This document shows positions 45,305 to 53,749 of a stretch of 64,000 nt of DNA, piece by piece. The notes under the pieces were generated by a model. The model was not told where the DNA came from. It searched no databases and saw only the letters and a list, made by a program, of their open reading frames with translations. Every line of letters starts with the position of its first letter. The first letter of the stretch is position 1. Origin of the DNA: an uncultured Opitutales bacterium (lineage in GTDB: Bacteria > Verrucomicrobiota > Verrucomicrobiia > Opitutales > Intestinicryptomonadaceae); NCBI GenBank assembly GCA_944390805.1, contig CALXQW010000041.1:122094-186093 (forward strand). Reading direction: 5' to 3'. Position numbers and translations under genes: made by a program.

Positions 45305-47152
45305 ATGTCGGAACAGTCAGCAGAGGCGGAATTTAAGCTAATAGACTTAAAAAAGCTTATAAAGAATCCGTTTTTGAGGGGGTTGTACACTTCGGTGTCG
45401 TGGCCGCTTGAGTCTTTCCTGAAAATAGGGGAGGTAAACAAGGCGTATAGACATTTAAGGGCTCATCCAGAGCTGGGAAATTTTTTCAACCGCGCCATGG
45501 TAAGTGTGGGATGCAGCTATGAAGTTTCCCAAAAAGATATAGACAAAGTGCCCCGCACCGGTCCTTTAATTGTAGTCTCAAATCATCCGCACGGCGCCAT
45601 AGACGGAATAGTTCTGGGGGCGTTTCTTCTTAGCCTAAGAGATGATACGAAATTGTTGGCAAATTTTCTGCTTGAATACATGACGGAGATTAAGCCGTGG
45701 TTGTTTCCGGTAAATCCGTTTGGCGGAAGAGACGCTCTTATATCAAATTTAAGCTCCATGAAAGGTGCGCTAAGGCATGTGCAAAACGGCGGCTGTTTGG
45801 CGACTTTCCCGTCGGGCACGGTATCTTTCTTGCATGTTTCGCAGCGCCATGTGACTGATCCGGATTGGAATACCAACATAGCAAAAATTGCCCGCCGCAC
45901 AAATGCCACAGTTTTGCCCGTATATTTTGAGGGCGGAAATAGCTGGCTCTTTCACGCGCTGGGTATGTTGCATCCTATGATGCGCACTCTGATGCTTCCG
46001 AGGGAAATGATGATCGGCGCAAAAAAGACAATAAAATTGCGCGTAGGCAAGCCTATTCCTCCAAGGAAGTTTTCCGACTTTGAAACCGATGAGGAACTAA
46101 CAGCATGGTTTAGGCTCAACACATATCTGTTGGGCAAGCGCGGAGCCCCGAAGAACGACGAGGGCATATATTCTCAAATAAAGAACATAAAGCGCGCGGT
46201 TCTTCCGAGCAGAAAGAGCGCCATGCAAGAGCTTATATTGCCGCGCGATCCGGACGAGCTTGCCAAAGAGATAGCTTCGCTTCCTCCGGAGGATTGCCTG
46301 ATAAAGGGCGAGCATATTTCAGTTTATTGCACATATTCCCACAAGATACCCTCAACCATGCTTGAGATAGGCAGGCTAAGGGAACGCACCTTCCGCGAGG
46401 TGGGCGAGGGTACCGGAAAGAGCGTCGACACGGACGAGTTCGACCAATATTATCTTCAGATGTTTATGTGGGATTCCGACAACAAATGCATAGTTGGCGC
46501 ATACAGAGTTGGCCGGACGGACAAGATAATTCCGTCTATGGGAGTTCAGGGGCTTTACGTATCAACGCTATTCAATATGAAAAGCGAGCTTTACGACAAG
46601 CTCAACCCGGCTCTCGAAATGGGCAGGAGCTTCATAGTAAGCGAGTATCAGCGCAAGCGTTCCACTTTGGCCATATTGTGGCGCGGGATAGGTGTGTATT
46701 TGGCGAGGCATCCGGAGTACAAGACTTTGTATGGTCCGGTGAGTATAAATCCGGAGTACAACTCTATATCGAAAGATTTGATAGTGCAGTTCTTGTCTGA
46801 CAAGAAGACATCGGAAGAGCTTGCCAGGTATGTAAAGGCAAAGAAGCCGCCGAAGATCAAGCTGAAGAAGTCTGACAAAGACGCTCTCCGCAGCAGTGTA
46901 AGCGATATAGACCACATCTCTGCGCTCGTTTCCGAAATAGAAGTTGACAACAAGGGCATACCAACGCTGCTTAAGCATTACCTAAAGCTCAATGGGGCTC
47001 TTTTGGCTTTCAATGTAGACCATGAGTTCGGAAATTGCATAGACGGCTTGATAGTGGTGGATCTAACCAAGACAGACCCGAAGCTGCTAAGCTCGTACAT
47101 GGGGGTTCGGGAGGCGAGCGCTTATAGAAAATATCACGGATTGGAGAGCTGA
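45305..47152 (+). CDS. PlsC-type acyltransferase fused to OlsB-type GNAT acyltransferase
   Basis: A 615-residue two-domain lipid enzyme. Residues about 80-290 are a PlsC-family O-acyltransferase with VSNHPHGAIDG (the H-x5-D form of the catalytic motif seen in this subfamily) and ATFPSGTVSF. Residues about 320-540 resemble the OlsB/COG3176 N-acyltransferase fold, with IVGAYRVG, NPALEMGRSFIVSEYQ and LYGPVSINPEYN. This pairing matches OlsF-type bifunctional enzymes that make ornithine or glycine aminolipids: one domain N-acylates the amino acid, the other adds the second acyl chain. I start at ATG 45305 since the TTG upstream lacks support; the ribosome site is weak. malQ follows after 6 bases. 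Confidence 0.8.
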   Translation: MSEQSAEAEFKLIDLKKLIKNPFLRGLYTSVSWPLESFLKIGEVNKAYRHLRAHPELGNFFNRAMVSVGCSYEVSQKDIDKVPRTGPLIVVSNHPHGAIDGIVLGAFLLSLRDDTKLLANFLLEYMTEIKPWLFPVNPFGGRDALISNLSSMKGALRHVQNGGCLATFPSGTVSFLHVSQRHVTDPDWNTNIAKIARRTNATVLPVYFEGGNSWLFHALGMLHPMMRTLMLPREMMIGAKKTIKLRVGKPIPPRKFSDFETDEELTAWFRLNTYLLGKRGAPKNDEGIYSQIKNIKRAVLPSRKSAMQELILPRDPDELAKEIASLPPEDCLIKGEHISVYCTYSHKIPSTMLEIGRLRERTFREVGEGTGKSVDTDEFDQYYLQMFMWDSDNKCIVGAYRVGRTDKIIPSMGVQGLYVSTLFNMKSELYDKLNPALEMGRSFIVSEYQRKRSTLAILWRGIGVYLARHPEYKTLYGPVSINPEYNSISKDLIVQFLSDKKTSEELARYVKAKKPPKIKLKKSDKDALRSSVSDIDHISALVSEIEVDNKGIPTLLKHYLKLNGALLAFNVDHEFGNCIDGLIVVDLTKTDPKLLSSYMGVREASAYRKYHGLES

Positions 47153-47158
47153 AATAAT

Positions 47159-48718
47159 ATGCCGAATGTAAAATCGGGCCCGGATTTCTCTTGGCCGGAC
47201 GCATCGCGCGGATCCGGAGTATTTTGCCATCTGACAAGCCTGCCAAACCGCAGGGGAATTGGCGGATTTGGCCGCGAGGCGGAATCTTTTATGGATTTCC
47301 TAAAGTCTGCTGGGTTTAAATATTGGCAGATTTGCCCGGTCAATCCGACGGGGTTTGGAGATTCTCCGTACCAGTCGTTTTCGGCATTTGCGCTGAATCC
47401 TTATTTTGCAGATTTGGATGAGCTTGTTTCTTTGGGGCTTCTCGATGAGGCAGATCTGTCTGCCGCAAGGACGCTGCCTGAAGACCGTTGCAATTTCGGC
47501 GCGATATATGAAGCCATTCCGCGCATATTAAATATTGCCGCAGACAGGTTGTTGGATATAGGGCTTTCTGATGTTGTCGGAGAATTTTATTCGGACAAAT
47601 ACTCCGATTTTCTAAAGAGGGAGGCCTTCTGGCTTGATTCATACGCGGCCTTCTGCGCTCTTAAGAAGCGTTTTTGTGGAGCATCGTGGACTGCGTGGCC
47701 TGACGAATTTAAGAGGCATTTTGCATTTATAAAGATTGAGAGCTCTCTTGGAGAAGAATATGCGCGCGAATGTGCAAGGGTGAAGATAGTTCAATGGATT
47801 CTATCCTGCCAGTGCGCAAAATTTAAGCGTGCTGCGGCTGATAGGGAATTGGAGATTATAGGGGATATGCCAATATTCCTTTCGGCTGATTCGGCGGATT
47901 TGTGGGAGCATCCGGAGTTGTTTGATATTGATGACCGCACGCTTTTGCCCCGCAATGTTGCAGGGGTTGGTCCAGATTTTTTCAGTGCAGACGGGCAGCT
48001 TTGGGGTAATCCGCTTTACGATTGGAAAGGCGCAAAGAAGGGCGTCTTTGATTTCTGGGCGCTGCGCTTGAAAAAGGCGTTTGAATATGCCGACGTAATA
48101 AGGCTGGATCATTTTAGAGGTTTTGCCGATTATTGGGCAATTCCAGCAAAGACTGCCGATGCGAAACTCGGCAAATGGAAGATAGGCCCTGGGGTGGAGT
48201 TTTTTGAATTTTTGCGTCGGAAGTTTCCAACTCAGAAGTTCTTGGCGGAAGATTTGGGCATAATGAGCGACAGGGTGTATGCTCTGATGGACGCAATAAA
48301 GATTCCGTCTATGTTGGTGTTGCAGTTTGCCTTTGGAGGCGATGCTACAAATCCGTATCTTCCCCACAACCACAAACGCGAAGCCGTATGCTATACTGGC
48401 ACGCACGACAACGACACTACATTGTCTTGGTATGCCACAGCCAGCGAGAATGTGAAGGACCATTACCGCAGGTACTTTCGCACCGATGGTTCCGGAGCCA
48501 ACTGGACCTTAATTTGCTCTGCCTTGGCGAGTGTTGCGCAGATAGCCATAATACCCTTGCAAGACATTTTAGACTTGGGAGGAAATGCGCGTTTTAATAC
48601 TCCGGGGAAAGCTGCCGGAAATTGGCAGTGGCGCTTTACCGTATATCAGGAAAAGATGCTTCAGGAGAAGGTCTCCTATCTTAGGCAGATAAATGTTCTG
48701 TTTGGCAGAATAAAATAG
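47159..48718 (+). CDS. malQ: 4-alpha-glucanotransferase (amylomaltase)
   Basis: A 519-residue GH77 enzyme that disproportionates maltodextrins in the cytoplasm. HLTSLPNRRGIGGFG at the N-terminus, GDMPIFLSADSADLW, VIRLDHFRGFADYW (catalytic Asp), FLAEDLGIM (catalytic Glu) and CYTGTHDNDT are standard GH77 motifs. Length is typical of the short bacterial form. GGAGAG precedes the ATG, inside the end of the preceding gene, which is only 6 bases away, so the two are probably co-transcribed although functionally unrelated. With glgB it points to glycogen metabolism. Confidence 0.96.
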   Translation: MPNVKSGPDFSWPDASRGSGVFCHLTSLPNRRGIGGFGREAESFMDFLKSAGFKYWQICPVNPTGFGDSPYQSFSAFALNPYFADLDELVSLGLLDEADLSAARTLPEDRCNFGAIYEAIPRILNIAADRLLDIGLSDVVGEFYSDKYSDFLKREAFWLDSYAAFCALKKRFCGASWTAWPDEFKRHFAFIKIESSLGEEYARECARVKIVQWILSCQCAKFKRAAADRELEIIGDMPIFLSADSADLWEHPELFDIDDRTLLPRNVAGVGPDFFSADGQLWGNPLYDWKGAKKGVFDFWALRLKKAFEYADVIRLDHFRGFADYWAIPAKTADAKLGKWKIGPGVEFFEFLRRKFPTQKFLAEDLGIMSDRVYALMDAIKIPSMLVLQFAFGGDATNPYLPHNHKREAVCYTGTHDNDTTLSWYATASENVKDHYRRYFRTDGSGANWTLICSALASVAQIAIIPLQDILDLGGNARFNTPGKAAGNWQWRFTVYQEKMLQEKVSYLRQINVLFGRIK

Positions 48719-48852
48719 ACTAATATCTATTAATATCTGTGCACTATTGCCGGCTTGTGCTGTTGTTTGCATGAGGTTTTCTATCATATTGTTGCGTCTT
48801 AGGGAAGGTCTTTTGTTTGTAAGAGATAGGTTGCGTTTGTGTTAAAAAAAGC

Positions 48853-48883
48853 TTGAATTATGTAAAATTATTGTAAGTATACT
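48853..48883 (+). promoter_or_regulatory. Candidate promoter of the porin gene
   Basis: TTGAAT (48853-48858) and TATACT (48878-48883) with a 19-base spacer, about 85 bases before the porin start. The spacer is long, so this is tentative. Confidence 0.4.
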
Positions 48884-48968
48884 TTAATAAAACAGGGTAT
48901 TGTTCGGCTTAAAAGCTTAGATCAAGCCCGGTTTTCCAAACTACAAACAAACAAATATTATTATAGAC

Positions 48969-50258
48969 ATGAAAACAAAACTCATCGGATTACTTATTGC
49001 GTGCTTTGCGTTTACCGCAACCGCGCAGGACAAGGCACTCCTTGAGACCCTCGTTAAGAAGGGCATGCTTACTCAGCAGGAAGCTGCGCAGATCGCTAAG
49101 GAAAGCGTAACCGTAACTCCCGGCTCGAAGGAAACTAAGTCAATCAAGCTCAAAGGCGGTGTTTCTGGCTGGTATTCCTGGCAGCAGAATGATCTTCACG
49201 CTTCCGGCGCGGAGCCTCAGACAAATGGATTCACTCTCCGCTATGTCAAGATCGGCTTGGAGGCTGAGGTTGGCGCAGGCTGGACTGTTGACGTTATGAC
49301 TGACTTCGGTTCCGAAGGTGCAGCTCGCAACTATCTCGACAAGGTTGTAATCAGCAAGCAGATCAACCTCGACTACCTCACCGGTAAGCTCGACTTTGGT
49401 ATGCAGAAGGTAAACTTTGGTCAGGAGCAGAACGAGTGCGACTTCAACCAGCTCGCGATAGAGCGTTCAGTTGCCACTTACTTCTTCACCCGTCCGACCA
49501 CCGGCGGCCCGGCTGATGCTCGTAAGAACTTCGGCTCCCGCGCGATAGGTGTATTCTGGAACGGCACTATAGCTCAGGTTGACGGCATGTACTACGGCAT
49601 ATCCGTAACAGGCGGCAACTCCTATGAGGGTGAAGGTTTCAACTACTTCAACAACAGCAACGACGGCAACAACAACCTCTCGTTCTATGCGAACCTCGGT
49701 TATAAGAATGTTGCCAATGTTCAGGATCAGGCCATTGCTTACGACTTCGGCGTAAACTTCGGCTATGCTTCTGGTGGCTATGCTGTTGAGACTATCAACG
49801 GTTATGAGAATCATTCCGTTTGGGGCGTCAATCCTTATGCTTCCATCAAGTGGAAGGGCTTGACGGTTATGGGCGAGTTCTTTGCTCAGGGCGTAGAGAA
49901 TGGCAGCAATGGCATTGCTAACTACGACGGCGTAAGCGCTACTCCGATGGGCCTCAACGGCACCGTTGCTTACAAGTTTGATCTTGGCGAGTGGGGCTCT
50001 CTTGAGCCTGTTGCCCGTTATTCTTGGGTACAGTCCAACGGTGTTGGCATCTACGGCATCAACGACTACGACAGCGTATATGGCAAGCCTTTCGACTATG
50101 CTAAGCAGGTCTATGTTGGTGTAAACTGGTATGCTGCTAAGGCAGTTAAGTTCTCTGTTGGCTATGAGTGGGCACAGCTCACCGGCGGCGAGGGCGGCTC
50201 TGCTGAGCTCAACTCCACTTACAACACCATTCGTGCTCAGATCCAGGTTGTATTCTAA
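48969..50258 (+). CDS. Outer-membrane porin (phosphate-selective O/P-like)
   Basis: A 429-residue beta-barrel. A signal peptide (1-19, ending TATAQ) is followed by a short helical segment (LLETLVKKGMLTQQEAAQIA) like those at the N-terminus of many Verrucomicrobial and Bacteroidetes porins, then alternating beta strands with girdle aromatics, and a final phenylalanine typical for BAM recognition. SIKLKGGVSGWY opens the barrel; QKVNFGQEQN resembles the O/P porin family. Codon use is strongly biased (AAC, TTC, CTC, AAG) like gapA, so it is probably very abundant. It is a single-gene unit with a candidate promoter and strong terminator. Substrate specificity is not evident. Confidence 0.85.
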   Translation: MKTKLIGLLIACFAFTATAQDKALLETLVKKGMLTQQEAAQIAKESVTVTPGSKETKSIKLKGGVSGWYSWQQNDLHASGAEPQTNGFTLRYVKIGLEAEVGAGWTVDVMTDFGSEGAARNYLDKVVISKQINLDYLTGKLDFGMQKVNFGQEQNECDFNQLAIERSVATYFFTRPTTGGPADARKNFGSRAIGVFWNGTIAQVDGMYYGISVTGGNSYEGEGFNYFNNSNDGNNNLSFYANLGYKNVANVQDQAIAYDFGVNFGYASGGYAVETINGYENHSVWGVNPYASIKWKGLTVMGEFFAQGVENGSNGIANYDGVSATPMGLNGTVAYKFDLGEWGSLEPVARYSWVQSNGVGIYGINDYDSVYGKPFDYAKQVYVGVNWYAAKAVKFSVGYEWAQLTGGEGGSAELNSTYNTIRAQIQVVF

Positions 50259-50282
50259 TATAACCGCGCGAATTATAAAAAA

Positions 50283-50315
50283 GGCCGCAGGAGTTTTCCT
50301 GCGGTCTTTTTTTTT
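50283..50315 (+). terminator. Terminator of the porin gene
   Basis: GGCCGCAGGA (50283-50292) pairs with TCCTGCGGTC (50297-50306), one G-T pair, a 4-base loop and nine T. Confidence 0.95.
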
Positions 50316-50536
50316 GTCTCAATGCATATAGATGAATAAGCTGAGTATATTGTAATTTGAATGTTCAATTATTTTTGGAAGATTCTGATTATAAAAAGGA
50401 GTTGCTCTTGTGATCACAGATGAAACCAGATAATTGTCTTGCCTGGGGGCTTTCTTGTTCGTATGATATTTCTTCGTTTTGGAAGGTGTTTTTGCGGTCT
50501 ATAAGAATGCAATGGCTTAACATAAAGTGGATAAGT

Positions 50537-51829
50537 ATGGTTTGTGGTATGAATTTATTTATAAGATGTGCGGCAATATTTTCTCTTAGTGCAACGGGAA
50601 CAATTCTCATGGCAGATCCTCCGGCTGGGGCTGATTGGAAGCTTGTTTACGAGGATAATTTTGACAGGCCGCGCGCCGAGCTCGATAAAGACTGGAATTT
50701 CCGCAATGCAAACGAATGGAAAGCTCTTTCGAGCAGATGGGCAGAAAATGCCGTGGTTGAAAACGGGGTTCTAAAACTGCTTGTAAAAAAAGAAAAACGT
50801 GCCGGGCAGAACTGGACTGCCGCAAGCATGTGGACAAAGCGCAGGTTTAAATATGGATATTTTGAATGTCGCTTTAAGTACGCAGCGGCGTCGGGTATAA
50901 ACAACGCATTTTGGATAGCTCCAAGTTTTACTCCTTTACAGGAAGGGGCAACCCGATTTGAGGTGGATATCAATGAGGGTCATTATCCTGATAAAATCTC
51001 CACAAATGTGCATAACTGGAGCGATACATGGATAGATTCGACCGGAGCTAAAAGGCACAAAGGATGGCCGCAGTCTTTTAAGCTTGGTCCGCAGCGCGGG
51101 TCTCCATTTTATTCGCACAATCTCGATGTGTCGGTGCCTATGTCAAAGATAAGGATTTCCAGCAATCATCCGGGAATTGTAAGAATAGCTAAGATATGGG
51201 CGCTTTCTCAGTCTAAAGACGGGATATATCCGGATTGGATCGATGAATACTCAAGAGATATTTACAATGATCTTACTGACTTTGCGCTAAACGCAAAGGT
51301 AGTTTCCTTTAGCGGGAATTATTCAAAGAGTAAAACAACAAAACCGGAACTTGCCGTTGACGCTTCCGTTAAGACTTCATGGGCTACGCAGGTTTCCGGG
51401 GAGAAATTCATAGAGCTTGACTTGGGTGGCGACAAAAATGTTGCATGCATACAATTTCTTAATGGCTGGAATGATAAGAATACATGGAAGAGCTTTATAG
51501 AGACATACAAGATAGAGTATTTTTCCGGCGGGAAATGGCATACGCTTGTAGATGTGCAGCCCAAGCCAGCTGAAATAGATCTGAGTGCAGATTTTCACAC
51601 CTATGGTTTGTTGTGGACGGAAAATGAACTTGTATTTTATTTTGATTCAAAGCCCATACGCAAGTTTGAGCACGATTTTATCAGAAGCAGGGTTCCTGTG
51701 CTTTTGAGTACAATTGTTGCGGAGTGGACAGGTTCGGTTACCGATGCCGCCGATGGTAAAAGTATGGATGTAGATTATGTGCGCGTATGGCAAAAAGCCG
51801 GAGAGGAAGATAACGCATGCGATTATTAA
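50537..51829 (+). CDS. Secreted GH16 glycosidase with a nested discoidin-like domain
   Basis: A 430-residue exported enzyme. Starting at ATG 50537 (or 50549) gives a signal peptide ending near TILMADPP; the frame is open further upstream without support. The GH16 jelly roll begins at WKLVYEDNFDRP, and RFEVDINEGHYPD holds the catalytic E-x-D-x-x-E set (Glu142, Asp144, Glu147). The fold is then interrupted by about 150 residues (197-347) that look like an F5/8-type (discoidin, CBM32-like) domain: FIELDLGGDKNVACIQF, ETYKIEYFSGGKWHTL. The GH16 fold resumes with DFHTYGLLWTENELVFYFD and MDVDYVRVWQK. GH16 enzymes cut beta-glucans, agar, porphyran or carrageenan; the exact substrate is not evident. 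Confidence 0.82.
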   Translation: MVCGMNLFIRCAAIFSLSATGTILMADPPAGADWKLVYEDNFDRPRAELDKDWNFRNANEWKALSSRWAENAVVENGVLKLLVKKEKRAGQNWTAASMWTKRRFKYGYFECRFKYAAASGINNAFWIAPSFTPLQEGATRFEVDINEGHYPDKISTNVHNWSDTWIDSTGAKRHKGWPQSFKLGPQRGSPFYSHNLDVSVPMSKIRISSNHPGIVRIAKIWALSQSKDGIYPDWIDEYSRDIYNDLTDFALNAKVVSFSGNYSKSKTTKPELAVDASVKTSWATQVSGEKFIELDLGGDKNVACIQFLNGWNDKNTWKSFIETYKIEYFSGGKWHTLVDVQPKPAEIDLSADFHTYGLLWTENELVFYFDSKPIRKFEHDFIRSRVPVLLSTIVAEWTGSVTDAADGKSMDVDYVRVWQKAGEEDNACDY

Positions 51830-51943
51830 ATTGTGCTCATTATCCAAAAAGAAGTATAGAGCACGATAATAATAACGGCGAGTAGATCTTATTTTCTGTA
51901 AAAAACGGCCTTTAATATAAGCACTTACTTAAGAATATTAAAT

Positions 51944-51974
51944 AAAAGGCAGCTTATAAAAAGCTGCCTTTTTT
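51944..51974. terminator. Bidirectional terminator between GH16 and sulfatase genes
   Basis: AAGGCAGCTT (51946-51955) pairs perfectly with AAGCTGCCTT (51961-51970), flanked by A on the left and T on the right, so it can stop transcripts from both convergent genes. Confidence 0.9.
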
Positions 51975-52023
51975 GTCGATAAATAATAGTCTAAGATAAA
52001 TATCTGGGTGTTTATTTGAGATA

Positions 52024-53550
52024 TCAGTAGTTTTTGTCTGTCACCTTTAAGGCTGGTTCTCCGCGCAGACGGCGGGATACGTTGTCTATGTAGATTTCGT
52101 CGGGCAGGGGCATGTCTTTGTAGTATTTGTTTAGGAACTCTCGGAGTTTTAGTTCCATCTGGCTTGCCTTCTGCGCGTTAGAGGAGATAATGTTGTTGGA
52201 TTCTGTAGGGTCGGAGTTTAAATCGTACAATTCGTCTGAATCTCCGTTAAATAACATTTGGTATTTTAGGTTGCCGCATTTTATAGCAGCGCTTGCGTAT
52301 TGTCCCCAATGGGTACGTGTGCTGGGGAAATACCAGACGAAGTCTCTATCTTCAAACTTCTTTACGTCTCCTTTTGCAAGCGGCAGAAGAGATTTCCCGT
52401 CTCCATCATAGCCCTCTGGAAAGGACGATCCTGCGGCATCAAGCATTGTGTAGGATAAGTCGCATATGTTTACAAAGGAATCGTTTGCTGAAGCGGAAAG
52501 TATCTTTCCTTTCCAAACCATAAACGCAGGCTGACGTATTCCCCCCTGGTATGTCGAGTTTTTCCCTCCCCTGAAAGGAGTTCTTATTACACGGTGGGTT
52601 GTGGGGCCGTTGTCGGAAAAGAATATTATAAGGGTGTTGTCGTAATAGCCTTCGTCTTTTAAGGCTTGTACCAGCCTGCCTATGTTTTGGTCGAGATTGT
52701 CTATCATTGCGGCGTAAACTACGCAGCTGTTTTGCGCTTCTGCGCCCTTTGGAGCCTTCATTAAAGGAGCCATATTCGGGTTTGAAAAATACTTTGTGCC
52801 TTTTGCGTCGTATGAGTATGACATATCGCGCCCCAGATACTTCTTTGCCTTTTCTTTGTATTTTTCAATATCGGAGGCCTTTGCCTGAAGCGGTTCATGA
52901 ACGGCGTAATGCCACATGTTTAGAAAAAATGGCTTCTTGCCGTCGTGATTCTTTATAAGTTTAATGGCCTCATCTGTAAGCCTGTCGGATAGATATTCCC
53001 CCTCTTTGCCGCCTTTTTCAAGTCCGGGAACTCTTGCTCGGGTTGGAACTTTGTCTTCAGGAATATTCCTGTTGCGTTTATAAGGCCAAAAATATGATGC
53101 CGGCGCCCAAGATTCCCACCCGCCTATGTTTACATCAAATCCTACATCTTGTGGAAGTGTATTGTTATCGGGACTTCCACAATGCCATTTACCCACATGC
53201 CAGGTTGCGTAGCCAGCTTCTTTTAGATATGAGGCAACAGTTTTTGTTCCCGATGGCATATGGTGAAAGTGATTCCACATTTTCAACTTGCAGGGGTGTT
53301 TGCCTGTCATTGCCGAAGCTCTTGCTGGCGCGCATATTGAAACAGAAGTGTACGCATTGGTAAAATTCATTCCTTGTGCCGCAAGAGCGTCTATATTTGG
53401 AGTTTCGTAAAATTCCGCCCCGTTTAGGCCTATGTCTGAAAAACCCATGTCGTCTATCAATATAAAAACAACATTTGGCCTTTGATCTTCGGCAAATATG
53501 AACAGTGCGCTAAAAACTGATAGTGCAATAGACAAAAATAGTTTTTTCAT
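52024..53550 (-). CDS. Secreted type-I sulfatase
   Basis: A 508-residue exported sulfatase of the S1 family, which removes sulfate esters from carbohydrates. ATG 53550 gives the signal peptide MKKLFLSIALSVFSALFIFA; a GTG 20 codons upstream is less likely. Metal-binding FILIDDMGFSDIG, the formylglycine signature ICAPARASAMTGKHP (Cys73, the Cys-x-Pro-Ala-Arg form) and FFSDNGPTTH are intact. The Cys would need conversion to formylglycine, in anaerobes by a radical-SAM maturase, which is not in the window. It faces the GH16 gene and diverges from the GH106 gene. Unlike the sulfatase remnant at 32-33.5 kb it has no visible lesion. Confidence 0.92.
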   Translation of the reverse strand: MKKLFLSIALSVFSALFIFAEDQRPNVVFILIDDMGFSDIGLNGAEFYETPNIDALAAQGMNFTNAYTSVSICAPARASAMTGKHPCKLKMWNHFHHMPSGTKTVASYLKEAGYATWHVGKWHCGSPDNNTLPQDVGFDVNIGGWESWAPASYFWPYKRNRNIPEDKVPTRARVPGLEKGGKEGEYLSDRLTDEAIKLIKNHDGKKPFFLNMWHYAVHEPLQAKASDIEKYKEKAKKYLGRDMSYSYDAKGTKYFSNPNMAPLMKAPKGAEAQNSCVVYAAMIDNLDQNIGRLVQALKDEGYYDNTLIIFFSDNGPTTHRVIRTPFRGGKNSTYQGGIRQPAFMVWKGKILSASANDSFVNICDLSYTMLDAAGSSFPEGYDGDGKSLLPLAKGDVKKFEDRDFVWYFPSTRTHWGQYASAAIKCGNLKYQMLFNGDSDELYDLNSDPTESNNIISSNAQKASQMELKLREFLNKYYKDMPLPDEIYIDNVSRRLRGEPALKVTDKNY

Positions 53551-53749
53551 TGGAGACAATATTCTTGTTAAGATATTATTACAAACACAAGAAATTGAAT
53601 ATTGTTTCACGCTCTATTTTGTTTGTTAAGAACTTAAGCGTCTGAAAGTAGACATTTAAAATTATTGTTTACAAATACTGCGAATGCCTTAAAGAATTAA
53701 TTCTACAGGAGATCTGGTAATTTTTTAAAGAAAACAAAGAAAATTCAAC

